From Pseudomonadota bacterium (GTDB taxonomy: Bacteria; Pseudomonadota; Alphaproteobacteria; Rhodobacterales; Rhodobacteraceae): a DNA stretch of 64,000 nucleotides. Of this stretch, positions 1 to 10,035 are shown one piece after another (positions within the stretch are counted from its first letter, which is position 1; the number at the start of each line of letters is the position of its first letter). Below the pieces are notes generated by a model. The model was not told the DNA's origin and made no database searches. It saw only the letters and a list, made by a program, of their open reading frames with translations. The stretch spans positions 372,001-436,000 of the forward strand of contig JAIUPD010000001.1 in assembly GCA_020161615.1 (NCBI GenBank), in the 5' to 3' direction. The position numbers and the translations under genes were made by a program.

Positions 1-1
1 G

Positions 2-88
2 CATGCCTTCGTCTCGGCCCGCCGGGCGATCCCGCAGGCGGTCGAGGCGGTGAGCCTTATCGCGGGCTGGCTGAAGGCCAGGCTTTAG
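2..88 (+). CDS. 3' end of an unidentified protein, cut by the window edge
   Basis: Only the last 28 codons are present, ending in TAG. The visible C-terminus contains AFVSARRAIPQAV followed by a short hydrophobic helix and a basic end (LKARL). It loosely resembles the tail of a LysR-type effector domain, but that is a guess from a short fragment. The coding frame is inferred from the absence of stops and from the GC-rich third positions. The family cannot be settled without upstream sequence. Confidence 0.4.
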   Translation, partial: HAFVSARRAIPQAVEAVSLIAGWLKARL

Positions 89-110
89 GCCAGGCGTTGC
101 GCGGGGCGAG

Positions 111-172
111 AGGCCGCGGGGGGCCAGCCCCCCGGACCCCCCGGCGTATTTCAGGCAGAATGAAAGGCGCGG
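111..172. repeat. Intergenic GC-rich repeat, copy 1
   Basis: A GGGGGG...CCCCCC hairpin is followed by a run of C-rich sequence and then the tail GCGTATTTCAGGCAGAATGA. The same tail recurs near 19411 and 61522, always just after a gene end. It lies between the partial gene and the convergent DHFR-like gene, so it may act as a transcription end or mRNA 3' structure. I treat it as one subtype of the dispersed family seen across the window. Confidence 0.5.
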
Positions 173-199
173 GGGCGTCGCGGGTGTCTTCGGCGCGTC

Positions 200-730
200 T
201 CAGGTCGGGGCATAAGTGAGGCGGATGACATCGCCCGGCATCGGGTCGCTGGCGACGAGGCGCAGGCGGGGCAGGGCGGTGTGGAAGAAAGGGTTGCCGC
301 CGCCCAGCACCACGGGATGCACATAGAGCCGGTAGAGGTCGATGAGGCCGAGGGGCGCGAGGCTGGCGGCAAGATCGGGGCCGCCCAGTTCGATCTCACC
401 CTCGACGGAGGCTTTCAGCGCTCGGACTTCGGCCGCGAGGTCGGGGCCCAGCAGGGTGGCGTTGGGGCCAAGATCGGGCTTCCCGCGCGAGGCCACCCAT
501 TTCGGCATGCGGCGCCAGGCCTCGGCGAAGGCCCTTTCGGGGGCGTCCCATTCCGGGTGGTCCTGGTCCCAATAGGCCATGATCTCGTAGAGTTTGCGGC
601 CGTAGAGGCTGCCGGCCTGTTCCCGCGCCTGCTCGACGAAATGCTGGAAGAGCCCGGGCGCGGGGGCGAAACGGTCATGGTCGACAAAGCCGTCGAGCGA
701 GACATTCATGCCGAAGACGAGCGTGGCCAT
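200..730 (-). CDS. Dihydrofolate reductase family protein (RibD C-terminal-like)
   Basis: The 176-residue product begins MATLVFGMNVSLDG, typical of the small DHFR/RibD_C superfamily found in many soil bacteria. It also has GRKLYEIM near residue 45 and the family's C-terminal pattern GG.NPFF near 146. These proteins share the NADPH-binding DHFR fold but most have no proven substrate, so a reductase role is plausible rather than shown. The start at 730 is chosen because GGAGG lies just upstream; the longer open frame runs back through the divergent yjdM gene and is not credible. It is monocistronic and divergent from yjdM. Confidence 0.8.
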   Translation of the reverse strand: MATLVFGMNVSLDGFVDHDRFAPAPGLFQHFVEQAREQAGSLYGRKLYEIMAYWDQDHPEWDAPERAFAEAWRRMPKWVASRGKPDLGPNATLLGPDLAAEVRALKASVEGEIELGGPDLAASLAPLGLIDLYRLYVHPVVLGGGNPFFHTALPRLRLVASDPMPGDVIRLTYAPT

Positions 731-823
731 GGGAACCTCCGGGGATTGTGGCGAGCCTAGCACGGAATGACGCCCGGGCAATCCGGGCTGGCGGCGGCGC
801 CGGGCCGGGCGTATAGCCGGTTC

Positions 824-1162
824 ATGACCGAAACGCTGCCGCCCTGCCCCGAATGCAACTCCGCCTTCGTCTATCAGGCGGATTCCCTGTTGCTCTGCCC
901 CGAATGTGGGCATGAATTCGCGCCCGCCGCAGTCGGCGAGGGTGATGTCGTGCGCGATGCGGTCGGCAATATCCTGGCCGATGGTGATACGGTGACGCTG
1001 ATCAAGGATCTGAAGCTCAAGGGCTCGTCCACCACCATCAAGGTCGGCACCAAGGTGCGCGGCATCCGGCTGGTGGCGGGCGATCACGACATCGATTGCA
1101 AGCTGCCGGGCGTCGGCGCCATCGGGCTGAAATCGCAGTTCGTCAAGAAGGTGACCGACTGA
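824..1162 (+). CDS. yjdM: YjdM/PhnA family zinc-ribbon protein
   Basis: The 112-residue protein carries an N-terminal zinc ribbon made of two CPEC motifs about 17 residues apart, followed by the YjdM domain (GDTVTLIKDLKLKGSS, then a KVGTKVRGIRL stretch). The family was once called alkylphosphonate utilisation protein PhnA; it is not the phosphonoacetate hydrolase of that name and its real role is unknown. The ATG at 824 is preferred over an upstream in-frame ATG because the zinc ribbon then begins about six residues in, as is usual. It is followed after 58 bp by the M20 peptidase gene on the same strand. Confidence 0.8.
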   Translation: MTETLPPCPECNSAFVYQADSLLLCPECGHEFAPAAVGEGDVVRDAVGNILADGDTVTLIKDLKLKGSSTTIKVGTKVRGIRLVAGDHDIDCKLPGVGAIGLKSQFVKKVTD

Positions 1163-1220
1163 GGGGGGCTTGCACCCATCCGTCATGCGTCGCAAGCTGA
1201 CCTCAGCTGGAGAGGTTAAC

Positions 1221-2627
1221 ATGCGCAATACCCACCCGATCGACATCGCCATCGACACCCATCGCGACGACCTGACGGCCATGGCCGACCGGGTCTGGGG
1301 CACGCCGGAATTGCTGTATCAGGAAGTTGCCTCCTGCGCCGAGCATACGGCGATGCTGAAGGCCAAAGGCTTCCGCGTGACCGAGACTGTCGCGGGCATC
1401 CCCACCGCGGTGATGGGCGAGGCGGGCGAGGGTGGGCCGATCATCGCCATCCTCGGCGAATACGACGCGCTGCCGGGGCTCAGCCAGGTGGCGGGGATCG
1501 ACACGCCGCAGGAACTGGTCAAGGACGGCAACGGCCATGGCTGCGGGCATAACCTGCTGGGAGCCGCCGCGCTGCTGGCGGCCTGCGCGGTGAAGGATTG
1601 GCTGGAGGAAACCGGCACCCCCGGGCGCGTGCGCTATTACGGTTGCCCGGCGGAAGAGGGCGGCGCGGCCAAGACCTTCATGGTGCGGGACGGTGCCTTC
1701 GACGGGGTGGACGCGGCGATCACCTGGCACCCGGACAGCATGACCCGCGTTTCCGACCCGATCTTTCTGGCCAATACCCGGGTCGATTTCACCTTCACCG
1801 GGCGCGCGTCGCATGCGGCCATGTCGCCGCACCTCGGCCGCTCGGCGCTGGATGCGGTGGAACTGATGTCGGTGGGCGTCAACTACATGCGCGAGCATAT
1901 GGTGCAGGATGCGCGCATCCATTACGCCTATCTCGACGCGGGCGGCAAGGCGCCGAACGTGGTGCAGGCCCGCGCCAAGGTGCGCTATTCGATCCGGGCG
2001 CTCAAGTCAGCCGACATGCTGGCGCTGGTGGAGCGGGTCAAGGACGTGGCCCGGGGCGCCGCGCTGATGACCGGCACGCAGGTCGAGGCGAAGATCTTCT
2101 CGGCCGTATCCTCCATGCAGGAGAACCTGACCATGGACCGCACCATGCAGCGGGTGCTGGACGAGATCGGCGGCGTGCCCTTCGACGACCAAGACCGCGA
2201 CTACGCGGCGCGGATCCAGGCGACGCTGACCGAGACGGACATTTCTCTGCCCTACCGCATCGCGAACATGAAGCCGCGGTTCGACGTGTCGCTGGCCGAT
2301 TGGGTGGTGCCGCTGCGGCCGGGGGGCGAGGTGCTGACCGGCTCGACGGACGTTTGCGACGTGAGCCAGGTGGTGCCGCTGACCCAGCTGCAATGCGCGA
2401 CGATGGCGATCGGCACGCCTCTGCACTCCTGGCAGGCCACGGCGCAGGGCAAATCGGGGCAGGCGCACAAGGGGATGACCCATGCGGGCCTCGCCATGGC
2501 GCGCTGCGCGCAACTGCTGATCACCGAGCCCGAGACCATCGCCGCCGCCAAGGCCGAACAGGCCGAGCGGCTGGCCGAGGAGCCCTATGTCTGCCCCATG
2601 CCGCCCGAGGTGATGCCCCCGGTCTGA
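1221..2627 (+). CDS. abgB: M20 family amidohydrolase, AbgB-like (p-aminobenzoyl-glutamate utilisation)
   Basis: The 468-residue protein has metal-site patterns of the M20D amidohydrolase family: GEYDALPGL, then GHGCGHNLLG and an EEGGA segment, followed by the dimerisation domain beginning at FTGRASHAA. Length and motif spacing match AbgB, which with AbgA hydrolyses p-aminobenzoyl-glutamate, a folate breakdown product. No abgA or abgT gene lies beside it, so the substrate may differ (other N-acyl amino acids). The start at 1221 is chosen because GGAGAGG precedes it at good spacing; the frame is open further upstream without a ribosome site. It is convergent with mntH, with 4 bp between the stops. 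Confidence 0.8.
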   Translation: MRNTHPIDIAIDTHRDDLTAMADRVWGTPELLYQEVASCAEHTAMLKAKGFRVTETVAGIPTAVMGEAGEGGPIIAILGEYDALPGLSQVAGIDTPQELVKDGNGHGCGHNLLGAAALLAACAVKDWLEETGTPGRVRYYGCPAEEGGAAKTFMVRDGAFDGVDAAITWHPDSMTRVSDPIFLANTRVDFTFTGRASHAAMSPHLGRSALDAVELMSVGVNYMREHMVQDARIHYAYLDAGGKAPNVVQARAKVRYSIRALKSADMLALVERVKDVARGAALMTGTQVEAKIFSAVSSMQENLTMDRTMQRVLDEIGGVPFDDQDRDYAARIQATLTETDISLPYRIANMKPRFDVSLADWVVPLRPGGEVLTGSTDVCDVSQVVPLTQLQCATMAIGTPLHSWQATAQGKSGQAHKGMTHAGLAMARCAQLLITEPETIAAAKAEQAERLAEEPYVCPMPPEVMPPV

Positions 2628-2631
2628 GGCT

Positions 2632-3903
2632 TCAGCCGGCGAAGAAGCCGTAGAGCAGCACGGCATTGAGCGCCAGGACCACGCTGGCGCCCAGGATCGC
2701 CAGCCCCCGCACCAGCGGGCCTGTCGCGTGTTCGCCCATCAGGTCGCGCCGCGCCGTGAAGATCACCAGCGCCAGCATCGGCACCGGCAGCGCGATGGAG
2801 AGCACGACCTGGCTGAGGACCAGTGCCTCGGTCGGGTTCACGCCCGTGGCGACGACGGCAAAGGCCGGGGCCATGGTGACGAGGCGCCTCAGCCAGACCG
2901 GGATCCGGCGGCGCAGGAAGCCTTGCATGATCATCTGCCCGGCCAAGGTGCCGACCACCGACGAGGAAATCCCCGAGGCGATCAGCGAGACCAGGAACGC
3001 CCCCGCCGCGGCGGCGCCCAAGAGCGGCGTCAGCATGTGATAGGCGGTCTCGATCTCGGCCACCTCGGGATTGCCCTGGTGGAAGGCGGTGGCGGCCATG
3101 ATCACCATCGCCATGTTGATCATCCCGGCGACGGCCAGCGCGATCACCACCTCGCGGTTGGAATAGCGCAGGAGGCGGCGTTTCGCCTGCGGGTCGGGGG
3201 AACCGGCGCGGTCCTGCGTGAGGCCCGAGTGCAGGTAGATGGCATGCGGCATGACGGTGGCGCCGATGATCCCCACGGCAATGGTCAGCGCCGTGGCATC
3301 GGGCAGGGCGGGCGTCACCAGCCCCATCGCCGCTGCGCCCCAATCGACCGGGGCGATCAGCATCTCGGCCAGGTAGCTCAGGCCAATGATGCCGACGAAG
3401 GTGGCGATGACCAGTTCCATCGGCCGGAAGCCGCGCCCGCCGAGGATCAGGATGGCATAGGTGATGACCGCGGTGGCGATCATCCCCTGCATCAGCGGGA
3501 GGCCGAAGAGCAGCGCAAAGCCGATGGCGCCGCCCAGGAATTCGGCCAGGTCGGTGGCCATGGCCGCGACCTCGCTTACAACCCACATCACGCCGACCAG
3601 GGGCCGGGGGAAATGGTCGCGGCAAAGCTCGGCCAGGTTCTTGCCGGTGACGATCCCCAGCCGGGCTGACAGCGCCTGGAACAGCATGGCGATGCCGTTG
3701 GCCATCAGTACCACCCAGAGCAGCGCATAGCCGTATCCCGCGCCCGCCTGGATGTTCGTCGCGTAATTGCCGGGGTCCATATAGGCGACCGAGGCGATGA
3801 CAGCGGGGCCGAAGAAGGCCAGCGCCGGACGCAGGCCCCGGTGGTTGCCGGCCAGCGTCTCGGCCATGGAGAGGCGGGTGCGGTCGGTGAGGCTGGTCTG
3901 CAT
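2632..3903 (-). CDS. mntH: Nramp-family manganese/divalent metal transporter
   Basis: The 423-residue membrane protein has about eleven hydrophobic segments. It carries the Nramp metal-site motifs MDPGNYATN in the first transmembrane helix and MPHAIYLHSG in the sixth. Such proteins import Mn2+ (also Fe2+) with protons across the inner membrane. The ATG at 3903 is preferred because GGAG lies about ten bases upstream; the frame extends only to a TTG at 3927. It is divergent from an MntR-type repressor, and the 154-bp gap between them holds repeated AT-rich boxes, which suggests Mn-dependent repression. Confidence 0.93.
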   Translation of the reverse strand: MQTSLTDRTRLSMAETLAGNHRGLRPALAFFGPAVIASVAYMDPGNYATNIQAGAGYGYALLWVVLMANGIAMLFQALSARLGIVTGKNLAELCRDHFPRPLVGVMWVVSEVAAMATDLAEFLGGAIGFALLFGLPLMQGMIATAVITYAILILGGRGFRPMELVIATFVGIIGLSYLAEMLIAPVDWGAAAMGLVTPALPDATALTIAVGIIGATVMPHAIYLHSGLTQDRAGSPDPQAKRRLLRYSNREVVIALAVAGMINMAMVIMAATAFHQGNPEVAEIETAYHMLTPLLGAAAAGAFLVSLIASGISSSVVGTLAGQMIMQGFLRRRIPVWLRRLVTMAPAFAVVATGVNPTEALVLSQVVLSIALPVPMLALVIFTARRDLMGEHATGPLVRGLAILGASVVLALNAVLLYGFFAG

Positions 3904-3927
3904 GGCGAGGCTCCGGCGGATGCCCAA

Positions 3928-6036
<2,109 letters not shown>

Positions 6037-6040
6037 TCCC

Positions 6041-6232
6041 TCAGAGGATCCCCAGCCAGATCCCGCCGCCGAAGGCCGCGACCAGGATCACGAAGGCCAG
6101 CACCAACACCAACCCCTCGCGCCGTTTTCCGCCTGGCGCGACGTAGGGCGGCGGCACGTAGTTGGGATTGCGCCGCCACTGGCGTTCCTGAAAGCTCAGG
6201 TGGGTGTCGCGGTCGAGAGGGGGTTTGCTCAT
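6041..6232 (-). CDS. Small protein with one C-terminal membrane helix
   Basis: The 63-residue product has a charged N-terminal half (residues 1-39, rich in Arg, Pro and Tyr) and a single hydrophobic segment near the end (LVLVLAFVILVAAFGGGIWL). I do not recognise a named family; short proteins of this shape are common in Rhodobacterales. GGAG ten bases upstream of the ATG at 6232 supports the start. It is convergent with guaB and divergent from the DUF4389-like gene. Confidence 0.7.
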   Translation of the reverse strand: MSKPPLDRDTHLSFQERQWRRNPNYVPPPYVAPGGKRREGLVLVLAFVILVAAFGGGIWLGIL

Positions 6233-6347
6233 GTGAAGTCTCCGGTTGCCGCAGGGTAGGCGAACCCCGTCCGGCAATGCAAGCGGCGGGCTTGCCGGTG
6301 ACGCCGCATTGCGCCACTCTGGCGGCATTCCACAGAAAGGCCCCGAT

Positions 6348-6662
6348 ATGGCAGAGCGCTCGCGCCAGCATCCGCACCTCGACGATGACGAGGCCGAACC
6401 GCCGGTCGAGGAAGGCTATCGCCAGCTCATTCCCCGGATCCTCTGGATCGTGGTGATCACCATGCTGATCAGCGTCGCGCAGTCGATCCTTTTTGCCGTG
6501 GCGGTGCTGCAGGTGGTGATCATGATCGCCAACAAGGGCCGCCCGAACGAGGAACTGGGCGATTTCGGCGCCATGGTCGGCGCCTGGGTCGCAAAGGCCG
6601 CGCGCTATCAATCGGCGGCGAGCGAGCAGAAACCCTGGCCCTGGACGCCGATGGGCTCGTGA
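6348..6662 (+). CDS. DUF4389-type small membrane protein
   Basis: The 104-residue product has an acidic N-terminus and a hydrophobic stretch at about residues 33-62 (ILWIVVITMLISVAQSILFA onward), followed by the family-typical phrase ANKGRPNEELGDFG. This pattern fits the DUF4389 group, whose role is unknown. The start at 6348 is chosen because the earlier in-frame ATG would add a segment unlike any protein. It is convergent with the DUF3237 gene, with 4 bp between the stops. Confidence 0.7.
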   Translation: MAERSRQHPHLDDDEAEPPVEEGYRQLIPRILWIVVITMLISVAQSILFAVAVLQVVIMIANKGRPNEELGDFGAMVGAWVAKAARYQSAASEQKPWPWTPMGS

Positions 6663-6666
6663 TCCC

Positions 6667-7146
6667 TCAGCCGGCGGGGTGTTCCTCGACCAGCCAGACG
6701 CGGATCACGACGGCAGCGCGCTCGGGTCGCGCGCTGGCCATGGTGCCGACGAAGACCCGGCGGTTCAGCCAGTCCCAACGCCCCTCGGGCGCGATGACCT
6801 GCACCCGGCCGATGGCATAGCGCGGGCCCTCGACGCTTTCGTCGATGATCACCCGGTTGCGGATGGTCAGGACCGCGCCGTCATTGACTTGCATCTCATA
6901 GAGCGCGTCAAGCTCGCGCGCGCCGTCCGGCCGGGTCTGCTGGCGGTCGGCGCCGCCCGGCAGCACCTTGCCCGAGAGTCCGTCGAAGCCCGGACCACCC
7001 CGGAACCGGCCGCCGGTGATCGGGATGATCGCGCGCGGGCCGAGGGGGCCGCGGCCCAGATCCGCCTTTTCCTCCAGATCGACCAGCGCCTCCCACAGCA
7101 GGCGGGTTTGCGGTGCGGGGGCGGGCAGGCGGTCGAGGATATCCAT
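6667..7146 (-). CDS. DUF3237 family protein
   Basis: The product of about 159 residues matches the DUF3237 pattern: an early PITGGRFRG segment, then GARELDALYEMQVNDGAVL, then RNRVI near the middle and a final W.NR.VFVG strand. The family is a small beta-barrel of unproven function; in other bacteria it is sometimes found near aromatic catabolic genes. The start may be 7146 or 7152; a GGGA at better spacing favours 7146. It lies downstream of purS-purC but a hairpin with a T-run separates them, so it is probably transcribed separately. Confidence 0.75.
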   Translation of the reverse strand: MDILDRLPAPAPQTRLLWEALVDLEEKADLGRGPLGPRAIIPITGGRFRGGPGFDGLSGKVLPGGADRQQTRPDGARELDALYEMQVNDGAVLTIRNRVIIDESVEGPRYAIGRVQVIAPEGRWDWLNRRVFVGTMASARPERAAVVIRVWLVEEHPAG

Positions 7147-7160
7147 GGGCATTCCCGGGT

Positions 7161-7186
7161 AAGAAAAGGGGGGCGCTGGGCCCCCC
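7161..7186 (-). terminator. Rho-independent terminator after purS
   Basis: Read on the minus strand, a 7-bp stem GGGGGGC/GCCCCCC with a 5-base loop is followed by TTTTCTT. It lies 25 bp after the purS stop and before the DUF3237 gene. Confidence 0.7.
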
Positions 7187-7210
7187 GGTTCCGGTTCTGG
7201 CGGCGGCTGG

Positions 7211-7450
7211 TCAGACCAGCTCGACCTCGTAGCGTTCGATCACCGTGTTGGCGAGCAGTTTCTCGCACATCGCCTTGACCGCGGTTTCGGCCTTGGCGCG
7301 GTCGGTCTCGGCCAGATCCAGCTCGATGACCTTGCCTTGCCGTACCGCTTCGACCCCGTCGAAGCCCAGCGCGCCCAGCGCGTGGCGCACGGCCTCGCCT
7401 TGCGGGTCCAGCACCCCGGTTTTCAGCATCACATGCACGCGCGCTTTCAT
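7211..7450 (-). CDS. purS: Phosphoribosylformylglycinamidine synthase subunit PurS
   Basis: PurS is the small subunit that joins PurL and PurQ in the FGAM synthetase complex of purine synthesis. The 79-residue protein has the typical MKARVHVMLKTGVLDPQG start and the LGFDGVEAVRQGK middle. It follows purC by 11 bp, and this purC-purS order is standard in alphaproteobacteria; purQ and purL would be expected next, but here a terminator follows instead. Confidence 0.93.
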   Translation of the reverse strand: MKARVHVMLKTGVLDPQGEAVRHALGALGFDGVEAVRQGKVIELDLAETDRAKAETAVKAMCEKLLANTVIERYEVELV

Positions 7451-7461
7451 CGGCAGGTCCT

Positions 7462-8223
7462 TCAGTTCATCAGCTTCGGCTTGGTGATCGGCGCCACGTT
7501 GGTCGGCATGACCCCCAGACGGCGCGCCACCTCGGTATAGGCTTCGCTCAGATCGCCCAGATCGCGGCGGAACACGTCCTTGTCCAGCTTCTGGCCGGTC
7601 TTGGCGTCCCACAGGCGGCAGCTGTCGGGGCTGATCTCGTCGGCGACGACGAGGCGCATGAAATCGCCGTCATAGATGCGGCCGACCTCGATCTTGAAAT
7701 CCACCAGCTTGATGCCGACGCCCATCATGACGCCCGACAGGAAGTCGTTGACGCGCAAGGCCAGCGCCACGATGTCGTCGAGGTCCTGATGCGTGGCCCA
7801 GCCGAAGGCGAGGATATGCTCCTCGCTCACCATCGGGTCATGCAGCGCGTCGTTCTTGTAGTAGAACTCGACGATCGGGCGGGGCAGGGGCGTGCCTTCC
7901 TCGATACCCAGCCGCTTGCTGATCGAGCCCGCCGCGATGTTGCGCACCACGACTTCCAGCGGAATGATCTCGACCGCGCGGATCAGCTGCTCGCGCATGT
8001 TGATGCGGCGGATGAAGTGGGTCGGCACACCGATGTCGTTCAGGCCGGTCATGAAATACTCGGACAGGCGGTTGTTCAGCACACCCTTGCCTTCGATCTG
8101 CGCCTTCTTGGCGCCGTCGCCGGCCGAGGTGTCGTCCTTGAAGTATTGAACAAAGGTTCCGGGCTCGGGGCCTTCGTAGAGGATCTTGGCCTTGCCCTCG
8201 TAAACCTTGGTGCGTCTTGCCAT
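7462..8223 (-). CDS. purC: SAICAR synthase (phosphoribosylaminoimidazole-succinocarboxamide synthase)
   Basis: PurC condenses CAIR with aspartate using ATP in purine synthesis. The 253-residue protein starts [18 protein letters not shown] and contains the conserved [11 protein letters not shown] and DFKIEVGR segments. The ATG at 8223 is the family start; the open frame continues upstream without similarity. It is cotranscribed with purS and divergent from the zeta inhibitor gene. Confidence 0.95.
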   Translation of the reverse strand: MARRTKVYEGKAKILYEGPEPGTFVQYFKDDTSAGDGAKKAQIEGKGVLNNRLSEYFMTGLNDIGVPTHFIRRINMREQLIRAVEIIPLEVVVRNIAAGSISKRLGIEEGTPLPRPIVEFYYKNDALHDPMVSEEHILAFGWATHQDLDDIVALALRVNDFLSGVMMGVGIKLVDFKIEVGRIYDGDFMRLVVADEISPDSCRLWDAKTGQKLDKDVFRRDLGDLSEAYTEVARRLGVMPTNVAPITKPKLMN

Positions 8224-8443
8224 GTCGGATGATTCCCCGAAAGGCCCGCGGCAGGGGCGCAGGCGGCTGAAGTCAGGGTGCCTATACGCCATGCGGACCC
8301 GCCCCGCAAGCGCAGCGCCCGGCGACGGCGCGCCGCAGCCCGCCGGGGGGTTCCCGGTGCAAACAAGGCTTGCAGGCTGAGCCTTCTCCCCCCATATCTG
8401 AGGCGGAAACGACCCCGCGTCCGGTTTAATGAGAGGCCCGTCC

Positions 8444-8758
8444 ATGACCACCTTCGATGATCGCGAAAATGCCTTCGAATCCAAGTACGCCCATGACGCC
8501 GAGATGGCCTTCAAGGCCGCCGCACGGCGCAACAAGGCGTTGGGCGCCTGGGCGGCGGGTCTCTTGGGCCTGACGGGCGATGCGGTCGGCGCCTATCAGA
8601 TGGCAGTGATCACCGCCGATTTCGAGGAAGACGGCGACGAGGACGTGGTACGCAAGCTGGTCAAGGACCTGGACGGCAAGGCCACCGAGGCCGAGATCCG
8701 CGCGCAGATGGTCGCCATCATGCGCGAGGTGAAAGCCAAGATGGTGTCCGAGGGCTGA
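8444..8758 (+). CDS. F1-ATPase inhibitor zeta subunit (DUF1476)
   Basis: The 104-residue protein ([18 protein letters not shown]...) matches the alphaproteobacterial DUF1476 family. Its Paracoccus denitrificans member is the zeta subunit, a natural inhibitor of F1FO-ATPase that blocks ATP hydrolysis from its N-terminal segment. The length equals the P. denitrificans protein. The start at 8444 drops five residues of a longer frame and leaves the inhibitory N-terminus as in the family. The ATP synthase operon itself is not in the window. The 220-bp gap to purC holds no gene I can support. Confidence 0.9.
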   Translation: MTTFDDRENAFESKYAHDAEMAFKAAARRNKALGAWAAGLLGLTGDAVGAYQMAVITADFEEDGDEDVVRKLVKDLDGKATEAEIRAQMVAIMREVKAKMVSEG

Positions 8759-8832
8759 AGCGGCCTCATGATCGTCATGCGCAGGGTGCATTTGCGCTGC
8801 GCCCGGCGATATGCGAAAAGCCTGAAGATTGA

Positions 8833-8857
8833 CGCGCCGCGCATCGCGGCGCGTTTT
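8833..8857 (+). terminator. Terminator-like hairpin just before bmt
   Basis: A perfect 9-bp stem CGCGCCGCG/CGCGGCGCG with loop CAT is followed by TTTT. It ends only 17 bp before the bmt start codon, so it may terminate zeta-gene transcripts or act as an attenuator in the bmt leader. Confidence 0.55.
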
Positions 8858-8874
8858 GCATTGCCGAGGTGAAG

Positions 8875-9915
8875 ATGTCCGTTTCCCGCGATCCCTTGTC
8901 CACCCTGCTGGCCGAGCGCGGTTTCCTGTTGGCCGATGGCGCCACGGGGACCAATCTCTTCAACATGGGCCTCAGTTCGGGCGAGGCGCCGGAATTCTGG
9001 AACACCGAATTCCCCGACCGGATCCGCACACTCTATGCTTCGGCGGTCGAGGCGGGCTCGGACCTGTTCTTGACCAACACCTTCGGCGGCAATGCCAGCC
9101 GCCTGAAACTGCACGAGGCGCAGGGCCGGGTGCGCGAGCTGAACCGTATCGGCGCCGAGATCGGGCGCGAGGTCGCCGACAAAGCCGGGCGGAAGGTGCT
9201 GGTCGCTGGCTCGATGGGCCCCACGGGCGAGATCTTCGCGCCGATGGGCACGCTGACCCACGAGGCCGCGGTCGAGATGTTCCACGAACAGGCCGAGGGT
9301 CTGAAAGAGGGCGGCGCCGATGTCCTCTGGGTCGAGACGATCTCGGCGCCCGAGGAATACAAGGCCGCGGCCGAGGGCTGCCATCTTGCAGGCATGCCCT
9401 TCGTCGGGACCATGAGCTTCGACACTGCCGGGCGCACCATGATGGGCGTGACCTCGGCCGATTTCGTCAAGCTGGTGGGCAAGCTCGCGCATCCGCCGGT
9501 CGCCTTTGGCGCCAATTGCGGCACCGGCGCCTCGGACCTGATGCGCACGATCCTGGGGTTCGCCGCGCAGGGGCCGGAACTGCCGATCGTCGCCAAGGGC
9601 AATGCGGGCATCCCGAAATACGTGGATGGCGCGATCAAATACGATGGCACGCCCTCGCTGATGGCCGATTACGCGGTGCTGGCGCGGGACGCGGGCGCCA
9701 CGATCATCGGCGGTTGCTGCGGCACGATGCCGGAACACCTGCGCGCCATGCGCGTGGCGCTGGACACCCGCCCGCGCGGCGAGCGTCCGACGCTGGAGCA
9801 GATCGCTGCGGCGCTGGGTCCGTTCAGCTCGGCCTCGGACGGGACCGAGGCGCCGGGCTGCGGCGATCCCACCCATAACCACGGCCGCGAACGCCGCGGG
9901 CGCCGCCGGAGCTGA
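8875..9915 (+). CDS. bmt: Betaine-homocysteine S-methyltransferase (MetH N-domain-like)
   Basis: The 346-residue protein has the homocysteine-binding TIM barrel, with GATGTNLFNMG near the start. It has the zinc-cysteine motifs GANCGTG near residue 210 and GGCCGT near 280, as in BHMT and in the first module of MetH. In Rhodobacterales such stand-alone proteins are annotated as Bmt, making methionine from homocysteine with betaine or a related methyl donor. ATG at 8875 with GAGG upstream is preferred to the GTG six bases earlier. The His/Arg-rich tail (last ~15 residues) is unusual. Confidence 0.85.
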   Translation: MSVSRDPLSTLLAERGFLLADGATGTNLFNMGLSSGEAPEFWNTEFPDRIRTLYASAVEAGSDLFLTNTFGGNASRLKLHEAQGRVRELNRIGAEIGREVADKAGRKVLVAGSMGPTGEIFAPMGTLTHEAAVEMFHEQAEGLKEGGADVLWVETISAPEEYKAAAEGCHLAGMPFVGTMSFDTAGRTMMGVTSADFVKLVGKLAHPPVAFGANCGTGASDLMRTILGFAAQGPELPIVAKGNAGIPKYVDGAIKYDGTPSLMADYAVLARDAGATIIGGCCGTMPEHLRAMRVALDTRPRGERPTLEQIAAALGPFSSASDGTEAPGCGDPTHNHGRERRGRRRS

Positions 9916-10035
9916 GGCCCGGCCTGTCCGATCCGATCAGGCAGCCGCCGCCGGGCGGAAGCCTCCGGGGCGCCTGCGCTTGCACCCTGGCGCCCCGGCG
10001 ACTACATCTTTGCCACCCCAACCCGAAGGTGACCC

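Noticed and set aside
8759-8874. SAM-II, SAM/SAH or SAH riboswitch upstream of bmt
   Set aside because: None of the conserved core sequences of these classes could be found; only a generic hairpin is visible.
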